Shown one piece after another: positions 47,376-58,916 of a DNA stretch of 64,000 nucleotides. The stretch is taken from the NCBI RefSeq assembly GCF_900005765.1, contig NC_041683.1:310001-374000 (forward strand), written 5' to 3'. Numbering within the stretch: position 1 is the stretch's first letter; every line of letters starts with the position of its first letter. The notes under the pieces are model-generated. The model had not been told where the DNA came from. It worked only from the letters and a program-made list of their open reading frames with translations, and did no database searches. The DNA is from Plasmodium relictum. Taxonomy: Eukaryota > Apicomplexa > Aconoidasida > Haemosporida > Plasmodiidae. Position numbers and translations under genes: made by a program.

Positions 47376-50300
47376 ATGAATATAATTGAAAAGGATTTCT
47401 TTCTTAATATATTTAGAGGAGGTCCTGGAAAGCATTTTTGCTCAGGAAGAGAAAATTTTTTTTTAGAAAATAATACTCTCGAATTAGATATAAGAAAAGA
47501 ATTTCTAAAACAATTAGAAAATCCCTCATTTTTATCGAAATTTTCAGAGTTAAAGAGAAAACTAATTTATGATTTTTACATTATAAAAAAAGAAGAAATC
47601 AAGAAAAGATTATGGGCGAATTTTGAAAATATTATTGATAACTTAGATGATAAAGATGCTATTAAATTATATGGTAAATTAAGAAAAAATAAAGATGATA
47701 TTGGGTTTTTCTTAAATTATTTACATGATTTTAATAAATTTAGTTATAAAAAAAAGAGAAAAATTCTAAATAAAACGCGTGAAGAATGTGAACTAAATAA
47801 TTTTAAATGTTATTTACCTGAAAATATAAATTTAGAAAACATATTATGGAATGATATTGATATGAGTAACTACAAAAATAAAAATTTTGATCGTATAAAT
47901 AAAGAAATTAATAAGTTATGGCATATATATATAACTTGTAATATACTAAATGCAAATAAATGTCAAAATAAAGAAATAATAGAAGACATTTTACATAAGT
48001 TAATAAAAAAAGAACATGAAAGAATAGAATATTTTGAAGGGAAAAAAAAAATAGCTTTATGTGATTTATTAAATATTCGCAAAAGAAAATATAAAGATAT
48101 TACAAATGATGAAGATGATACTTCAGAGAACGGGAATACAACAATAAATAATTATAGTGATAATTTTTTTTTTGAAAACAATGATTTAAAAAATGATAAA
48201 AACTTTTTATTAAACAAAAAAAGCGATAATGAGGTAATTAATGGTTATAATAATGAATTCAATGAAAAAAATTGTGTACATGAAAACGAAAATATTACCA
48301 ATATAAGCAAAAAAAATTATATAAACAATTCACAAAATGTAAATAAAAATTTTACAAATACCTTGAAATGTATTAATAAAACAAGTTCTATTAAGAAAGA
48401 TGATTGTGCCTTATATAACATTAATAACGTATATGAAAAAGAAAATGCTCTCATACAAACAAAGGAAAATGAAAAAATAGTATTAAACACAAAAGTACAT
48501 AGTAAAAATAATAAAACACTTCAAGAAAGTAAAATTAATATAGGGTTGGATTCTCAGAAAGATTCTAGTAATACCTTAATAAACGAAAAAGATGCCATAG
48601 TACATATAGGCTCAAAAGATATAAAAACAGAAAATTGGAAAGAAAATGAAATAGTATTTGATTTTTTATTAAATTCAATTAGAGGAGAAATCAAATTAAA
48701 AATAAAAAATTTTGTTAAAGTTCATCAAGTAGGTCAAGGGGCTTATGGGGATGTATGGATGGCTGAGGATATTACACATAATAAGAGAGTAGCTTTAAAA
48801 AAATTAAAATTAAATGGAGATAAAGAAGGTTTAGCTAAAACTTATATAAGAGAAATATCTATATTAAATTCTTTAAAACATGAGAATATCGTTGAATTAA
48901 TAGGCGTCGTACATTCAAAATTACCTTTTGATGAAGATTTACAAAACCAATATTCTGTTTGTACAGAATATAAAAAAAAAATATACTGTAATAAATATAA
49001 TAAAAAATTTGAAATGGTTTCAAAGAATAATACAATGGAAGTTAATAATTTATGCAATCTAAATAAAAAAGATACTGATTTAATTGGGGGAAAAAAAAAG
49101 ACGAAAAAATATAGAAGAAAATCTTCTTTAATTTCCACACCATATTCTCATTCTTCATCATATTCCTCTTCGTCAGATTCTTCATTAGATTCTTTATCAA
49201 GTTCATCATATTGCTCATCTTCCTATGATAGCTTGTCTTCTTTCAAATCGTATAAAAAAAAAAAAGAAAAAAAATCATCCATATGGATGGTTTTTGAATA
49301 TGTACCATTTGATTTATCTGGGTATAGTGAAGTATTAAGAGAAGAAAGAGAAAAAAAAGATAGATATAAAAGTGGTAATTTATTTACTATAGGAGAAATT
49401 AAGAACTTATTTATGCAGTTATTAAAAGCATTAGATTATTGTCACAAGAATAATATAATACATAGAGATATAAAAATAGCTAATTTATTAATTGATAAAA
49501 ATGGAGTATTAAAATTAGCTGACTTTGGTTTGGCTAGATTCCATTCAGATATTAATTCATCTAATATGACTAATAGAGTAATTACATTGTGGTATAGACC
49601 TCCTGAATTATTACTAGGATCAGAAAATTATTTGTCTTCTGTTGATATGTGGAGTTGTGGTTGTGTTTTGGCTGAATTATTAACGAGTAATCCTTTATTT
49701 TCTGCTGATAATGAATCAGATATTTTAAAAATGATTGTTAATAAAATTGGTTTTCCTAATGATAAGGATTTAAAATATTTAAAAAATTTGCCTTACTGGA
49801 ATTCCTTAAATTTTAATCCTATTCATCCAAACAATATTAATAATATAAATCTTAACAAGAAGTTAGAAATAGAAAACTCTATTAGAAGTATACCTGGTGT
49901 TGGTGATTTAGGATTAGATCTTTTGAAAAAGTTTTTGAAATGGAACCCTTTTGAAAGAATAACTGCAAATGACGCTCTTAATCATCCATGGTTTAAAATT
50001 TCCCCATATTCTGAAAAAATTCATCAACGTAATAATATAAGAGCTGCTCATAGTTTTATGACAAAAAATTATAAAAAAAGAGATCCTTCTAAAATTAGTT
50101 ATAGAAAAAATCAAGAAAATTTTAGATTTTTAAATGTTGGGAATTATAGGAAAGCTTTTTTTTTTAATAAATACAATGAACAGTTTCTTCATTCAGTATC
50201 TTCTCAGAATCCTATTTTGAAAAAGTTCCCTTTTTCTTCTGGTTAAAAAAATACCCATTAAAAAAATAAAATAATATATATACATTATTTATTCTTTTAT

Positions 50301-51952
50301 TTACATATGTAAAAACATTTATTATATTATTTAAATTTTCATTTATATATTCTCATATATTAATTTTTTACATTTAAATTAAATTATATACTTACAAATT
50401 TTTTTTTTAATTTTAATCAGATAATATCCATATAGAATCAAATAAAAATTTGAAGAAGAGTATGGAAAATGAAAAAGGAGAATTAGAAAATAAAAAAGAA
50501 ATAGGAGTTATTGAAAATAAATTATATATAAAAGGATCAGAATACATAGAAAATAATAAAGAAAATATAAAAACATTTTGTGATAATTTTAACAATAGCA
50601 ATAATAATATCATGAATCATAAAAAATTTGAATTAAACATTAATGATAAATCATGTAGTAATTCAAAAGAAGGAACAAAGAGCCATAAAAATCATTTAAT
50701 TAATGAGCAAAAGAAAGATCAAGGTCTAAAAGAAAATGAGAAAAATGATGTAGGAAAATCAAAATATTCTGATTTTAAATTAAAAGAAAGTAATAATCAT
50801 AGTTACATAATCAGACTCAGAGATGAAAAAAAGAAAGATAAAGAAAAGAAATATGCTGATTTAGAAAAGACAAGATGTAGTAATAGTTATTTTAGAAAAA
50901 GCAGAGAAATGGATGAAAAAAGAAAATACATTTCTAATTATAGAAATATGTATAATACAGATAGTTACAGAGATAAAATAAGTTATAGGAGTAGAGAAAG
51001 AGAATGGCTTAGAAAGAATTATAGAAATAGAAGTAAAGATATATATAGAGAAAGAGAAAGAAGAAGGGAAAGGGAGAGAGAAAGGGAGAGAGAAAAGGAA
51101 AGGGAAAAGGAAAGGGAAAGGGAAAGGGAAAAGGAAAGGGAAAAGGAAAGAGAAAGGGAAAAGGAAAGAGAAAGGGAAAGGGAAAAGGAAAGAGAAAGAG
51201 AAAGGGAAAAGGAAAGAGAAAGAGAAAGAGAAAGGGAAAAGGAAAGAGAAAGAGAAAGGGAAAGGGAAAGGGAAAAGGAAAGAGAAAGGGAAAAGGAAAG
51301 AGAAAGAAAAAGAGAAAAAGAAAAAGAAAGAAAAAGACAAAGAGAAAAAGAAAGAGAAAAAGAAAAAGAAAGAGAAAGAGATAAAGAAAAAGATAGAGAA
51401 AAAGAAAAAGAAAGAGAAAGAGATAAAGAAAAAGATAGAGAAAAAGAAAAAGATAAGGAAAAAGATAAAGAAAGAGATAAGGAAAAAAATAGGGAAAGAA
51501 ATAAAGAAAAAGACAGAGAAAAAGAAAGAGATAAGGATAAAAATAGAGAAAAGGATAAAGAAAAAAATAAAGAAAGAAATAAAGAAAAAGAAAAGGATAA
51601 AGAAATAGAAAAAGATGTTCAAAAAAAGAAAAGGAAAGATAGTGAAGAAGATAGAGATAAGGAAATAGGAAAGCAAAAAAAAAATGAAAAAGATTTAGTT
51701 AACAATATGATAATACAAAAGGAATTCGAAAATGAAGAAAAGAAAATAAAGGATTATGAAAGAAGCATAAAAAATGTAAAATGTAAATCGGAATATAATT
51801 TAAATGAAAACATCAAAAATGAAAAAAATTTAAATAAAAAAAAGAAAAATAAAGAAAATACAGATTACAACAATGACTACCAAAGTAAAGAACAAAAAAA
51901 GCATAAGTTAGATGTAGAAGAAATTAAAAATATAAAGAAAAAGAAAATATAA
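47376..51952 (+). CDS. CRK3: CDK9/CDK12-like kinase CRK3 with long charged C-terminal tail
   Basis: Two exons, 47376..50241 and 50421..51952, join in phase 1 for 1465 residues. The start is the ATG at 47376; an in-frame TTG ten codons upstream is not used. A 440-residue N-terminal extension precedes the kinase. The kinase has a Gly loop GQGAYG (453-458), C-helix KTYIREISIL in place of PSTAIRE, HRD (696-698), DFG (716-718) and a T-loop TNRVITLWYRPPELLLG almost identical to CDK9 and CDK12. A Ser-rich insert of about 100 residues splits the N-lobe. Exon 1 reads past its GTTAAA donor to a false stop after one more codon. Exon 2 encodes a tail dominated by Arg-Glu and Lys-Glu repeats (about residues 1160-1370). 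CRK3 is known to associate with chromatin and transcription in P. falciparum. Confidence 0.93.
51047..51337 (+). repeat. 291-base pure purine tract in the CRK3 tail
   Basis: From 51047 to 51337 the plus strand has no C or T. It is built of GAAAGG/GAGAAA units coding (R/K)E repeats, such as REREREKEREKE. The unit continues, with interruptions, to about 51620. The opposite strand is pure pyrimidine and shows a long antisense Phe/Ser/Leu frame that is an artefact. Confidence 0.92.
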
Positions 51953-52584
51953 AAGATATTATTTTTATATAATATACATATACAATTATTCCTATTCAAA
52001 GTATAATTTCTTAATGTGCCCTATATGAGATAAGAATTATAAAATAATATCAAATAAAATTAAAAGCTAATATGTCTGATAAAACAAAGGAAAAAAAGTA
52101 TGAAGATTCTTCAATGAAAAAAATATTATAATAGAGGAAAAACTTACAAATTAAATATTTACGTGCATTCAAAAGGGAAGAAAGTAAATAGAGGGAGGAT
52201 ACATAAAAATAGGTAAATAATTATAATAAATATATTTAGAATATATATATATTTATAAAAAAAAAAAAAAATAAATAAATATTTTTAGTTTAAAAATTAA
52301 GTAATTTAAATCACATAAAATAAACAGTAGATATTTGTTATATAGAAGGGAAAAAAATTTGTTTTTTTTTTTTCATTTTTAATATTTGTCAAAAAAAAAA
52401 AAAAAAAATTAAAATTAAAATAGAAAAAAAAAAAAAAAATGTAAATTATATGAAATAAATATAAAATATTTTATAAAAACTAATTTTTTTTTATAATTAA
52501 AATTTTGTGCACTTAAAAAAATAAGATGTTATCATAATTTCCTTTAACTAAAATATATAAATATAATATTGATGTAAAAATTTT
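51953..52584. other. Intergenic between convergent CRK3 and coatomer zeta
   Basis: Two 3' UTRs, with A runs at 52258-52272, 52391-52408 and 52424-52439. Nothing else is seen. Confidence 0.5.
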
Positions 52585-53211
52585 TTATGTTCCACTTAAT
52601 AAGCTTCTAATTATATTCTCTTTAGCTGATGAAATTGCTTGATTAAGTGGAGTAGATTCTTGAAGATCTCCTTCATGCATATATAACCTGTTAATAATAA
52701 CATTAGAATTGGTTTCCATTATTATCCCACTATCAGCTATTTCATCTAATATTAAATAAATAGAATCTAATTTATCAATTAATTGTCTTTTTCCTATTTG
52801 ATTATTTGTTATATTATTTAATGACTGATGAACAGTTTGTATAATTTCATGCAAAATAATTTCATTGTCATTTTCATCACCAATTATATAAATATTCACA
52901 TCGTTTATTGATAAACATAGTATTATATATTTACTTAAGATGAGAATTTCTACTTCATTAGAATCAAAATATAATCTTTTAACTTTCTCTGTTATATCAT
53001 TTTCAAATAGTTTTTGGTCTTCCACTGTTCGGAAATTATTATATATATCTTCACAGTTAAAGTTTATTGATTCTTTACTATTATTAAGATTATTTAATTT
53101 ATCTTCTCCTTTAAGTAATAGCTTATCATTGTAATACTTTACTGCAATTCTTTTTCCATCTGTATCTAATATTACTATTGCTTCCAATTGCTTTATTGAT
53201 ACGTTTTTCAT
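52585..53211 (-). CDS. Coatomer subunit zeta (COPI)
   Basis: Single exon, 208 residues from the ATG at 53211; the frame stays open ten codons further up to a TTG, but the ATG gives the family start. MKNVSIKQLEAIVILDTDGKRIAVKYY is the longin/adaptin-small-chain opening of zeta-COP. NINDVNIYIIGDENDNEIIL and the helix that follows (ILHEIIQTVHQSLNNI) match the family, as does YLILDEIADSGIIMETNSNVI, the hallmark L-D-E-x-x-D-x-G-x-x-x-E-T segment. Zeta is the small subunit of the COPI coat F-subcomplex that drives Golgi-to-ER transport. A short acidic insert (about 40-70) is the only extra. Length is as expected. Confidence 0.93.
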   Translation of the reverse strand: MKNVSIKQLEAIVILDTDGKRIAVKYYNDKLLLKGEDKLNNLNNSKESINFNCEDIYNNFRTVEDQKLFENDITEKVKRLYFDSNEVEILILSKYIILCLSINDVNIYIIGDENDNEIILHEIIQTVHQSLNNITNNQIGKRQLIDKLDSIYLILDEIADSGIIMETNSNVIINRLYMHEGDLQESTPLNQAISSAKENIIRSLLSGT

Positions 53212-54220
53212 TATATTTTTTGTTTTTAAGAATGAAATCAAATTTACAATTTGTATATATATTTATAAAAATATATATGCATCTTATAATATAAAAGAAA
53301 ATATATAATTTTATTATTTCACTTTACTAAAATATATTTTTTTTTTTTTTTTGGTTTTCCATTTATACAATTTAAACTATTTAAAATTAGTTTTTTTTTT
53401 TTTTTTTTTTCATGCAAAAATTACAAAAAATATATATATATATATATATATTTTCAATAATTTCACAAAATTTTCTTTTTTTTTTTAACTGATGATGAAC
53501 TTCAATACTTAAAGATAAAAAAGGAAAATAATTTGTAATTTCTAAAAATTAACATATTTATATATATTTTAAGCGTATAGCAATTAATATACTTTCTTTA
53601 AATTTTTAATTTTACAAATAATATTAAAGAGGTTTAAGTAATAATTCAAATTACTTAACATTTTAATAAAAATTTAAGGTAATTTTTTTTTTCTGTGAAT
53701 ATTTAAATTTAAATTTTGTTATAAGAAATTGTTTTAATGCTCTTATAATTTTATGTAATTCTAATTTTTTATATAAAATAATGAAAACCTATTTGTAAGA
53801 TTTATATATATCAAATATATATTAATGAAATATTATAAATTCATTTTATTTAAAAGTACCAACTTTTATTTTATGTTTTTTTTTTTTTTTTATAAATAGA
53901 AAATACAAATAATTCTTTGTTTTTTTAACATATAACTATTTTTTAGTTTACAGCTTATGTAATTTATATATTCCTGTATTTTTTTTTTTATATTTTGATT
54001 TATTTTTTCGTTTAATTGTACTTATGCTACATTTATATTATTACTGTTCACGTTATAATTAGTCTATTTAGTTTTGATTAATATTTTCATCTTTAATAAG
54101 GAAATTTATTTTATTTCTTTTGAAATAAATAAAAAAAAATTTTTTTTGTTTTTTTTTTTTTTTTATCTTCCAATGTTTTAATTTCTATATAAAGTTATTT
54201 TTAAAATTATATTTTACAAA
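53212..54220. other. Intergenic, divergent promoters of zeta-COP and NCBP2
   Basis: 1 kb with an (AT)n tract at about 53430-53452 and several T runs (53338-53352, 53391-53410). It holds both promoters and nothing else seen. Confidence 0.5.
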
Positions 54221-55168
54221 ATGGCTCATTTATATGAAGAAGTTTATAAAAAAAGAAAGTATTTTGATAGATCCTTGTGTAATGATTATGAAGATTGGTT
54301 AAATAAAATACAATTTTCAAAAACAGTTTACATTGGCAATTTGTCAATATATACAACTGAGCAACAAATTTATGAGGTAAATTAAACTATATTGGAATGA
54401 AAATATAATTTTAATAATTTATATTCTAACAATTTTTAAAATTGTTCTAAAATAAAAAAAAAAAATTTTTTTTTTCTATAATTCATATATGTACTTATAT
54501 ATATACATATAATTAAAGAATAATATACTTATACAAGATATGGGTAATTTTAGTAATTTAAATGATAATAATGTATAGAATAAAGTTTTAGTAATATAAA
54601 TAAAAATATATATATATATATATTTTATTTTTTTTAGCATATGAGTAAAGCTGGTGATGTTGAAAATGTAATCATGGGATTACATAGAAAAGAAAAATCT
54701 CCATGCGGTTTTTGTTTTGTGGTTTTTAAAAAAAAAGAAGGATATAATCACGCTGTTAATTTTCTTAATAATTCTATATTGGATGGGAGAATAATAAGAG
54801 TTGATGAAGATTTGGGAATTATTGGTAAAAGGAAATACGGAAGAGGAAAAACTGGTGTTCAAAAAAGAGATGAAAGAAATAAATTTTATGATGAAGATAG
54901 ACCAAAAGTACTTGATAATTTAGCTGATTACAATACAACCAAAAAAAGAAAATTTAACAATTTTAATGAAAATTATGATAGAAGCGTTAAACAAAGGAGA
55001 TCAACTAATTATACTTTAAATGCTAATGATACCAAAAATAATAAATTTGTAAATTTAAAGCCAGCAGTAACATTATATCCTAATGTACAACATTTAATGA
55101 GTTATAGAAATAAAAATGATAAGTTATATAATTTTCATGTTAAAAAAGACAATAAAAGAAATATATGA
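54221..55168 (+). CDS. NCBP2: Nuclear cap-binding protein subunit 2 (CBP20)
   Basis: Two exons, 54221..54376 and 54638..55168, join in phase 0 for 228 residues. It starts MAHLYEEVYKKRKYFDR; Tyr residues in this region stack on the cap guanine in CBP20. The RRM has RNP2 TVYIGNLSIY and RNP1 CGFCFVVF, and the intron sits between them. The post-RRM RIIRVDEDLGIIGKRKYGRG aligns with the conserved cap-binding tail R-T-D-x-D-x-G-F-x-x-G-R-Q-Y-G-R-G. CBP20 with CBP80 binds the m7G cap of nuclear transcripts. The C-terminal 80 residues are a basic Asn/Lys extension longer than in humans. Confidence 0.95.
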
Positions 55169-55618
55169 TTTTTAATAATTTTTAAAAATATTATTCTATC
55201 TTATTATTATTAATCTTAATATATCACTATCATTTTTATTATTTTAATTACTTTATTATCCTTTTATATATATCCCAATTTGAATATTTTAAGATTCATC
55301 AAACAAATTATAACAAATATATTTTTATATAACAATTCATTCTTTAATAAACTAATAATAATTAAATAAGCTGCATAATAAGATATTTGATCAAAAGTTC
55401 ATTCTAAATTAAAAAAGAGGGGGAAAAAAAAAAAAAATGATGAATTTATATAATAGATGGAAAATAAAAAGTTTTTAAATAATTTTTAAAAAAATATAAT
55501 TTTTTTTTTCTTTCATTAGTGTTCTCGGTAATAAACAACTTTTAAAAATATTAAAAAAATGTATAATAAAAAAATTAAAAGCTTTTTTTTTTTTTTTTAG
55601 ATTGTTAAAATGGAAACT
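55169..55618. other. Intergenic between convergent NCBP2 and adenylate kinase
   Basis: Two 3' UTRs, AT-rich with a T run at 55583-55600. Nothing else is seen. Confidence 0.5.
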
Positions 55619-56287
55619 TTATAAATGTTTTAAAATAATGTTATATAAACGATCAAAGTCTTTTATTCCTTTTTTTAGTTCAAAATTTATTAAGTTGTAG
55701 TTGCAATTTTTAAAAAAATTAATAATAGGCATATAAATAGATTCATATGAATTTAATCTATGATTAATTACTTCTTCATTATCATCACTTCTTTTAATTA
55801 AGTTTGCATTGCCATTACATGTATTACATTCCTTTGATGGTAAAATTGGTGGCATATCAAAATTATTTTCTTGAATATTTGCAACATTAAAATTATTATC
55901 ACAAATATTACATAACCTTCTCCCTAATAATTTTTTTATTAATATATGCTTTGGCAAATATATGTTAATAAATAAATCAATGTTTGTGATTTTGGTTAAT
56001 TCTTTACTTTGAAAAATATTTCTTGGAAATCCATCTAATATAAAACCTTTGTATTTATTAATTGAATTTTTTATTTCTTCTTCAACAATATTTATGATCA
56101 AGTTGTCTGCAACCAGATCTCCTCTTTTAACTATTTTTTTTATTTCCGTACCTAAATTTGATTCTTTTTTTATTTCATTTCTTAGAATATTTCCTATATT
56201 TATATGTTTCAATTTTTCTTTTTTTGATAAAATTTCAGCAAACGTCCCTTTACCAACACCAGGTGCACCGAAAAAAACAATTTTCAT
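55619..56287 (-). CDS. GAK: Adenylate kinase family, GTP:AMP phosphotransferase type
   Basis: Single exon, 222 residues. P-loop GAPGVGKGT (7-15), NMP site INIGNILRNEI, LDGFPRN (about 84-90) and the LID GRRLCNICDNNF. The LID carries two CxxC pairs (CNIC and CNTC) that can bind zinc, as in long-type adenylate kinases. The conserved HRL (Arg of the LID) is present in EVINHRL. Plasmodium has two adenylate kinases and one GTP:AMP phosphotransferase; from memory the last is the gene at this syntenic position. The sequence alone does not decide GTP over ATP. There is no N-terminal extension, so a matrix location would need an internal signal. Length is normal for the long type. Confidence 0.9.
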   Translation of the reverse strand: MKIVFFGAPGVGKGTFAEILSKKEKLKHINIGNILRNEIKKESNLGTEIKKIVKRGDLVADNLIINIVEEEIKNSINKYKGFILDGFPRNIFQSKELTKITNIDLFINIYLPKHILIKKLLGRRLCNICDNNFNVANIQENNFDMPPILPSKECNTCNGNANLIKRSDDNEEVINHRLNSYESIYMPIINFFKNCNYNLINFELKKGIKDFDRLYNIILKHL

Positions 56288-57192
56288 TTCAGCACTTTTT
56301 AAAAAACAAAATAAAATTCTTAGGTTTTATTTTTTTTTACATATTGTTTATAATAGAGTTAGTATTAATTTTCCATTATTTCTCAATAATTAAAACACTT
56401 GTATTATTTTCTCTTTTAAAAAATAATTTAAAAGGATATATATACTTTATTTATTAATTTTATTTAATACTTATCAGAAAATGTATAGCAAAAAAATGTT
56501 TTTTGAACATTTATGTTGTGTTATTTAAAATTTTTTATATTTTCTTTTTAAAAAAATAAAATAAATAAAAATAAATTGAGATGAAATAAATACATTAATA
56601 AAATTTAACATAAAAATTATTTTTATGATTAAATAAAAATATATTAATAATTAATAAATATTTTTTTACAAATTATATATTAAAAAGACCATAAAAGCAA
56701 GCATTAAGCTTTTTTTTATATTTTATTATATATATTTATTTTTTTTTTTTCATTATGAAAATAAATAAAAAAAAATAATATATTTCATAAGAAATAATAC
56801 TTAAAAAACGTTATTAAATAATTAATACAGAAATATCTGATGATATAATGAAAATATAAAAGGGGGTTGACATATTATTTAATATTTATTATTGTTAATT
56901 TATATATATATATATATATAATTTTTATTATATGCCATATTTATTATATATAGAATTATAAAAACATATTTTCATCATACATACATATATATGCATATAT
57001 ACATATATATATAAAACATGTACATTTTTTTTTTTTCCTTTTATTACTTGTATATTGTTCATTGATTTATTTAAAATCTTTTAATTTTATAGAAAGCTAT
57101 TATGAGAATATATTTTATTCTAATTTAAAAAAAAAAAAAAAAAAGAATATATACCATCAATATTTTAATTTTATTATTTTCCAGTTATTTAT
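56288..57192. other. Intergenic, adenylate kinase promoter and Tic22-like 3' UTR
   Basis: 0.9 kb. It contains an (AT)n tract at about 56898-56920 and mixed AT/CA repeats (56980-57015). Overlapping plus-strand frames starting at 56049 and 56158 are antisense to the kinase and not called. Confidence 0.5.
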
Positions 57193-58422
57193 TTATTTAT
57201 ATATATAATCTGATATTAAATAATTTAAATTTTTTCTGAAAGATCTAAACAAATCATAGTTAATTTTTTGAAAAAATTTTTTAATGTAGAAAGTGAAAAT
57301 ATTATAATTATGAGAATACAAATTCTGATAAAACGAAATATCATTGGGAATAAAAAATATATTGTAAAAATTAATATTTTTGTCATTAGCAATTTTTGAT
57401 AGAATTAATAAATTTTCAAAAGAATATAAAATTACATGTGGTTTTGGTAGACAGTAATCATGAAAGTTGTTTTTAAAATGTTTTAAAAAAATTTTATAAA
57501 AATTAACAGCTTGTTCATAAGAAAAAAAAACAGGTATATACTTCTTATTTTCAGTTTCTAATTGTATAATTAAAGAATTGTATTTTTCGTCTTTTTCAAT
57601 AGTATATGTTATAAAAATATTAGGAGATAACTCAATTCTTGTTTCTTTTTTTAAATTCTTATAAAACAATTCATAAAAATTCTTTTTTATGTAGGATTTA
57701 TGTAAATTGATCTTATTTATATAATAAATTGGCGTTCCAAAAAAGATATTTTTATTTTTTAAAACATTCTGAAGTTCACTGTAACTGGGTATTAAAATAA
57801 AATCGATTTTATTTTTATAAGAATTTTTGATCTTGAAAAAATGTTCTAAGTTTGTTAGTTTTATTTTTGAACCAAAAAATAATTTATTTTTTTTTTTTTC
57901 TTTTAAATTTTTGTTAAACAAATATAAAATATCGTCTTTGTAGGCTTCAGCAGTTTTTAAGTCGAAAAAAAAAATGCCTATACAATTATTGTTATGTATT
58001 TTATCTAGGTTTATTTCTTTTCTACTTTTTTCTTTATTTTTAATTAAGGGAAATAAGAAGGTATCATTTTCCCATATTATGTCATAAAGATAATCATTAT
58101 TTTCATTAAAATTAATATTTCTTTTTTTTTCTTTTTTCTTATTTTCATCATCTAAGTTAAAGGATAATATAATTTCATCAAACTCATTTGTTATTACAAA
58201 TAAAGGAATATTTTCTAAATTTTTTAATTCATACTTATTTTTCTTTTTTTTCTCAAAAATAAAATTTAATTTTTTTAATAGTTTATGCTTCTTAGAATAT
58301 AGCTCGTTTTTAATAGGTGTTAATTTAATATGGTTACTTAGTGCTACTATTTTTTTGTTATTCACAAAACACAATTTAAAGAAATATACCAAAATCAAAC
58401 CAGTTAAACATGTTAGATGCAT
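57193..58422 (-). CDS. Tic22-like apicoplast protein-import component (tentative)
   Basis: Single exon, 409 residues from the ATG at 58422; the frame is open ten codons further up to a TTG only. It begins with a signal peptide (HLTCLTGLILVYFFKLCFV) followed by a Lys/Asn-rich stretch, the bipartite apicoplast leader. The body shows a Tic22-like pattern: IPLFVITNEFDEIILSF, later GIFFFDLKTAEAYKDDI (the Tic22 C-F-R-x-x-D-A-E region), then KIKLTNLEHFF, and DFILIPSYSELQNVLKN with GTPIYYI (family G-V-P-V-F). Tic22 is a chaperone of the inner apicoplast import path. A Plasmodium Tic22 is known on another chromosome, so this could be a paralogue. No enzyme motif is seen. Confidence 0.5.
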   Translation of the reverse strand: MHLTCLTGLILVYFFKLCFVNNKKIVALSNHIKLTPIKNELYSKKHKLLKKLNFIFEKKKKNKYELKNLENIPLFVITNEFDEIILSFNLDDENKKKEKKRNINFNENNDYLYDIIWENDTFLFPLIKNKEKSRKEINLDKIHNNNCIGIFFFDLKTAEAYKDDILYLFNKNLKEKKKNKLFFGSKIKLTNLEHFFKIKNSYKNKIDFILIPSYSELQNVLKNKNIFFGTPIYYINKINLHKSYIKKNFYELFYKNLKKETRIELSPNIFITYTIEKDEKYNSLIIQLETENKKYIPVFFSYEQAVNFYKIFLKHFKNNFHDYCLPKPHVILYSFENLLILSKIANDKNINFYNIFFIPNDISFYQNLYSHNYNIFTFYIKKFFQKINYDLFRSFRKNLNYLISDYIYK

Positions 58423-58916
58423 TTTACTTAGTTTTTTTATGAAAAAGTTCAATAATTTCTAACATTTCAAAATAAATTACAAAAATTGGAGAAAACAAAA
58501 AAAAAAAAAAAAATTAAAAATAATAGAAATTATTTTTTGCTCTTTTTTATTTTTCCTTTTTTTTTTTTCTTTTTTTGAATTGCTTATTTGAATTCTATAA
58601 ATAGTAAAAAAAAGTACATATATATATATATAAATTTTACTGAACGTAATTTTTGATTTCCTTTTATTTAATTAATTAATGTAATTTCTCTTTTTTTTTT
58701 ATTTTTTGTAAATTTTGTTTGTTTTTTTTATTTTATTAATAAAAAAAAAAAATGAAAAAAAAAAAAAACTATATAAATACATATATATTTAATATTTTTT
58801 TTTTTAAATTTTTATGTTTTTTAATTTTACTGATATAATATATATGTATGTATATATGTTTTTTCTTTAAATTTTGCTTCTTTAATTAATTTTTTTTTAT
58901 TTCTTACATTGATAAA
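58423..58916. other. Intergenic, divergent promoters of Tic22-like and RING genes
   Basis: 0.5 kb, AT-rich with A/T homopolymers (58498-58513, 58740-58770). Nothing else is seen. Confidence 0.5.

Noticed and set aside
50861-51676. 271-codon minus-strand frame of Phe, Ser and Leu
   Set aside because: Exact antisense of the purine repeat that encodes the CRK3 Arg/Glu tail; open only because the repeat lacks stops in that frame.
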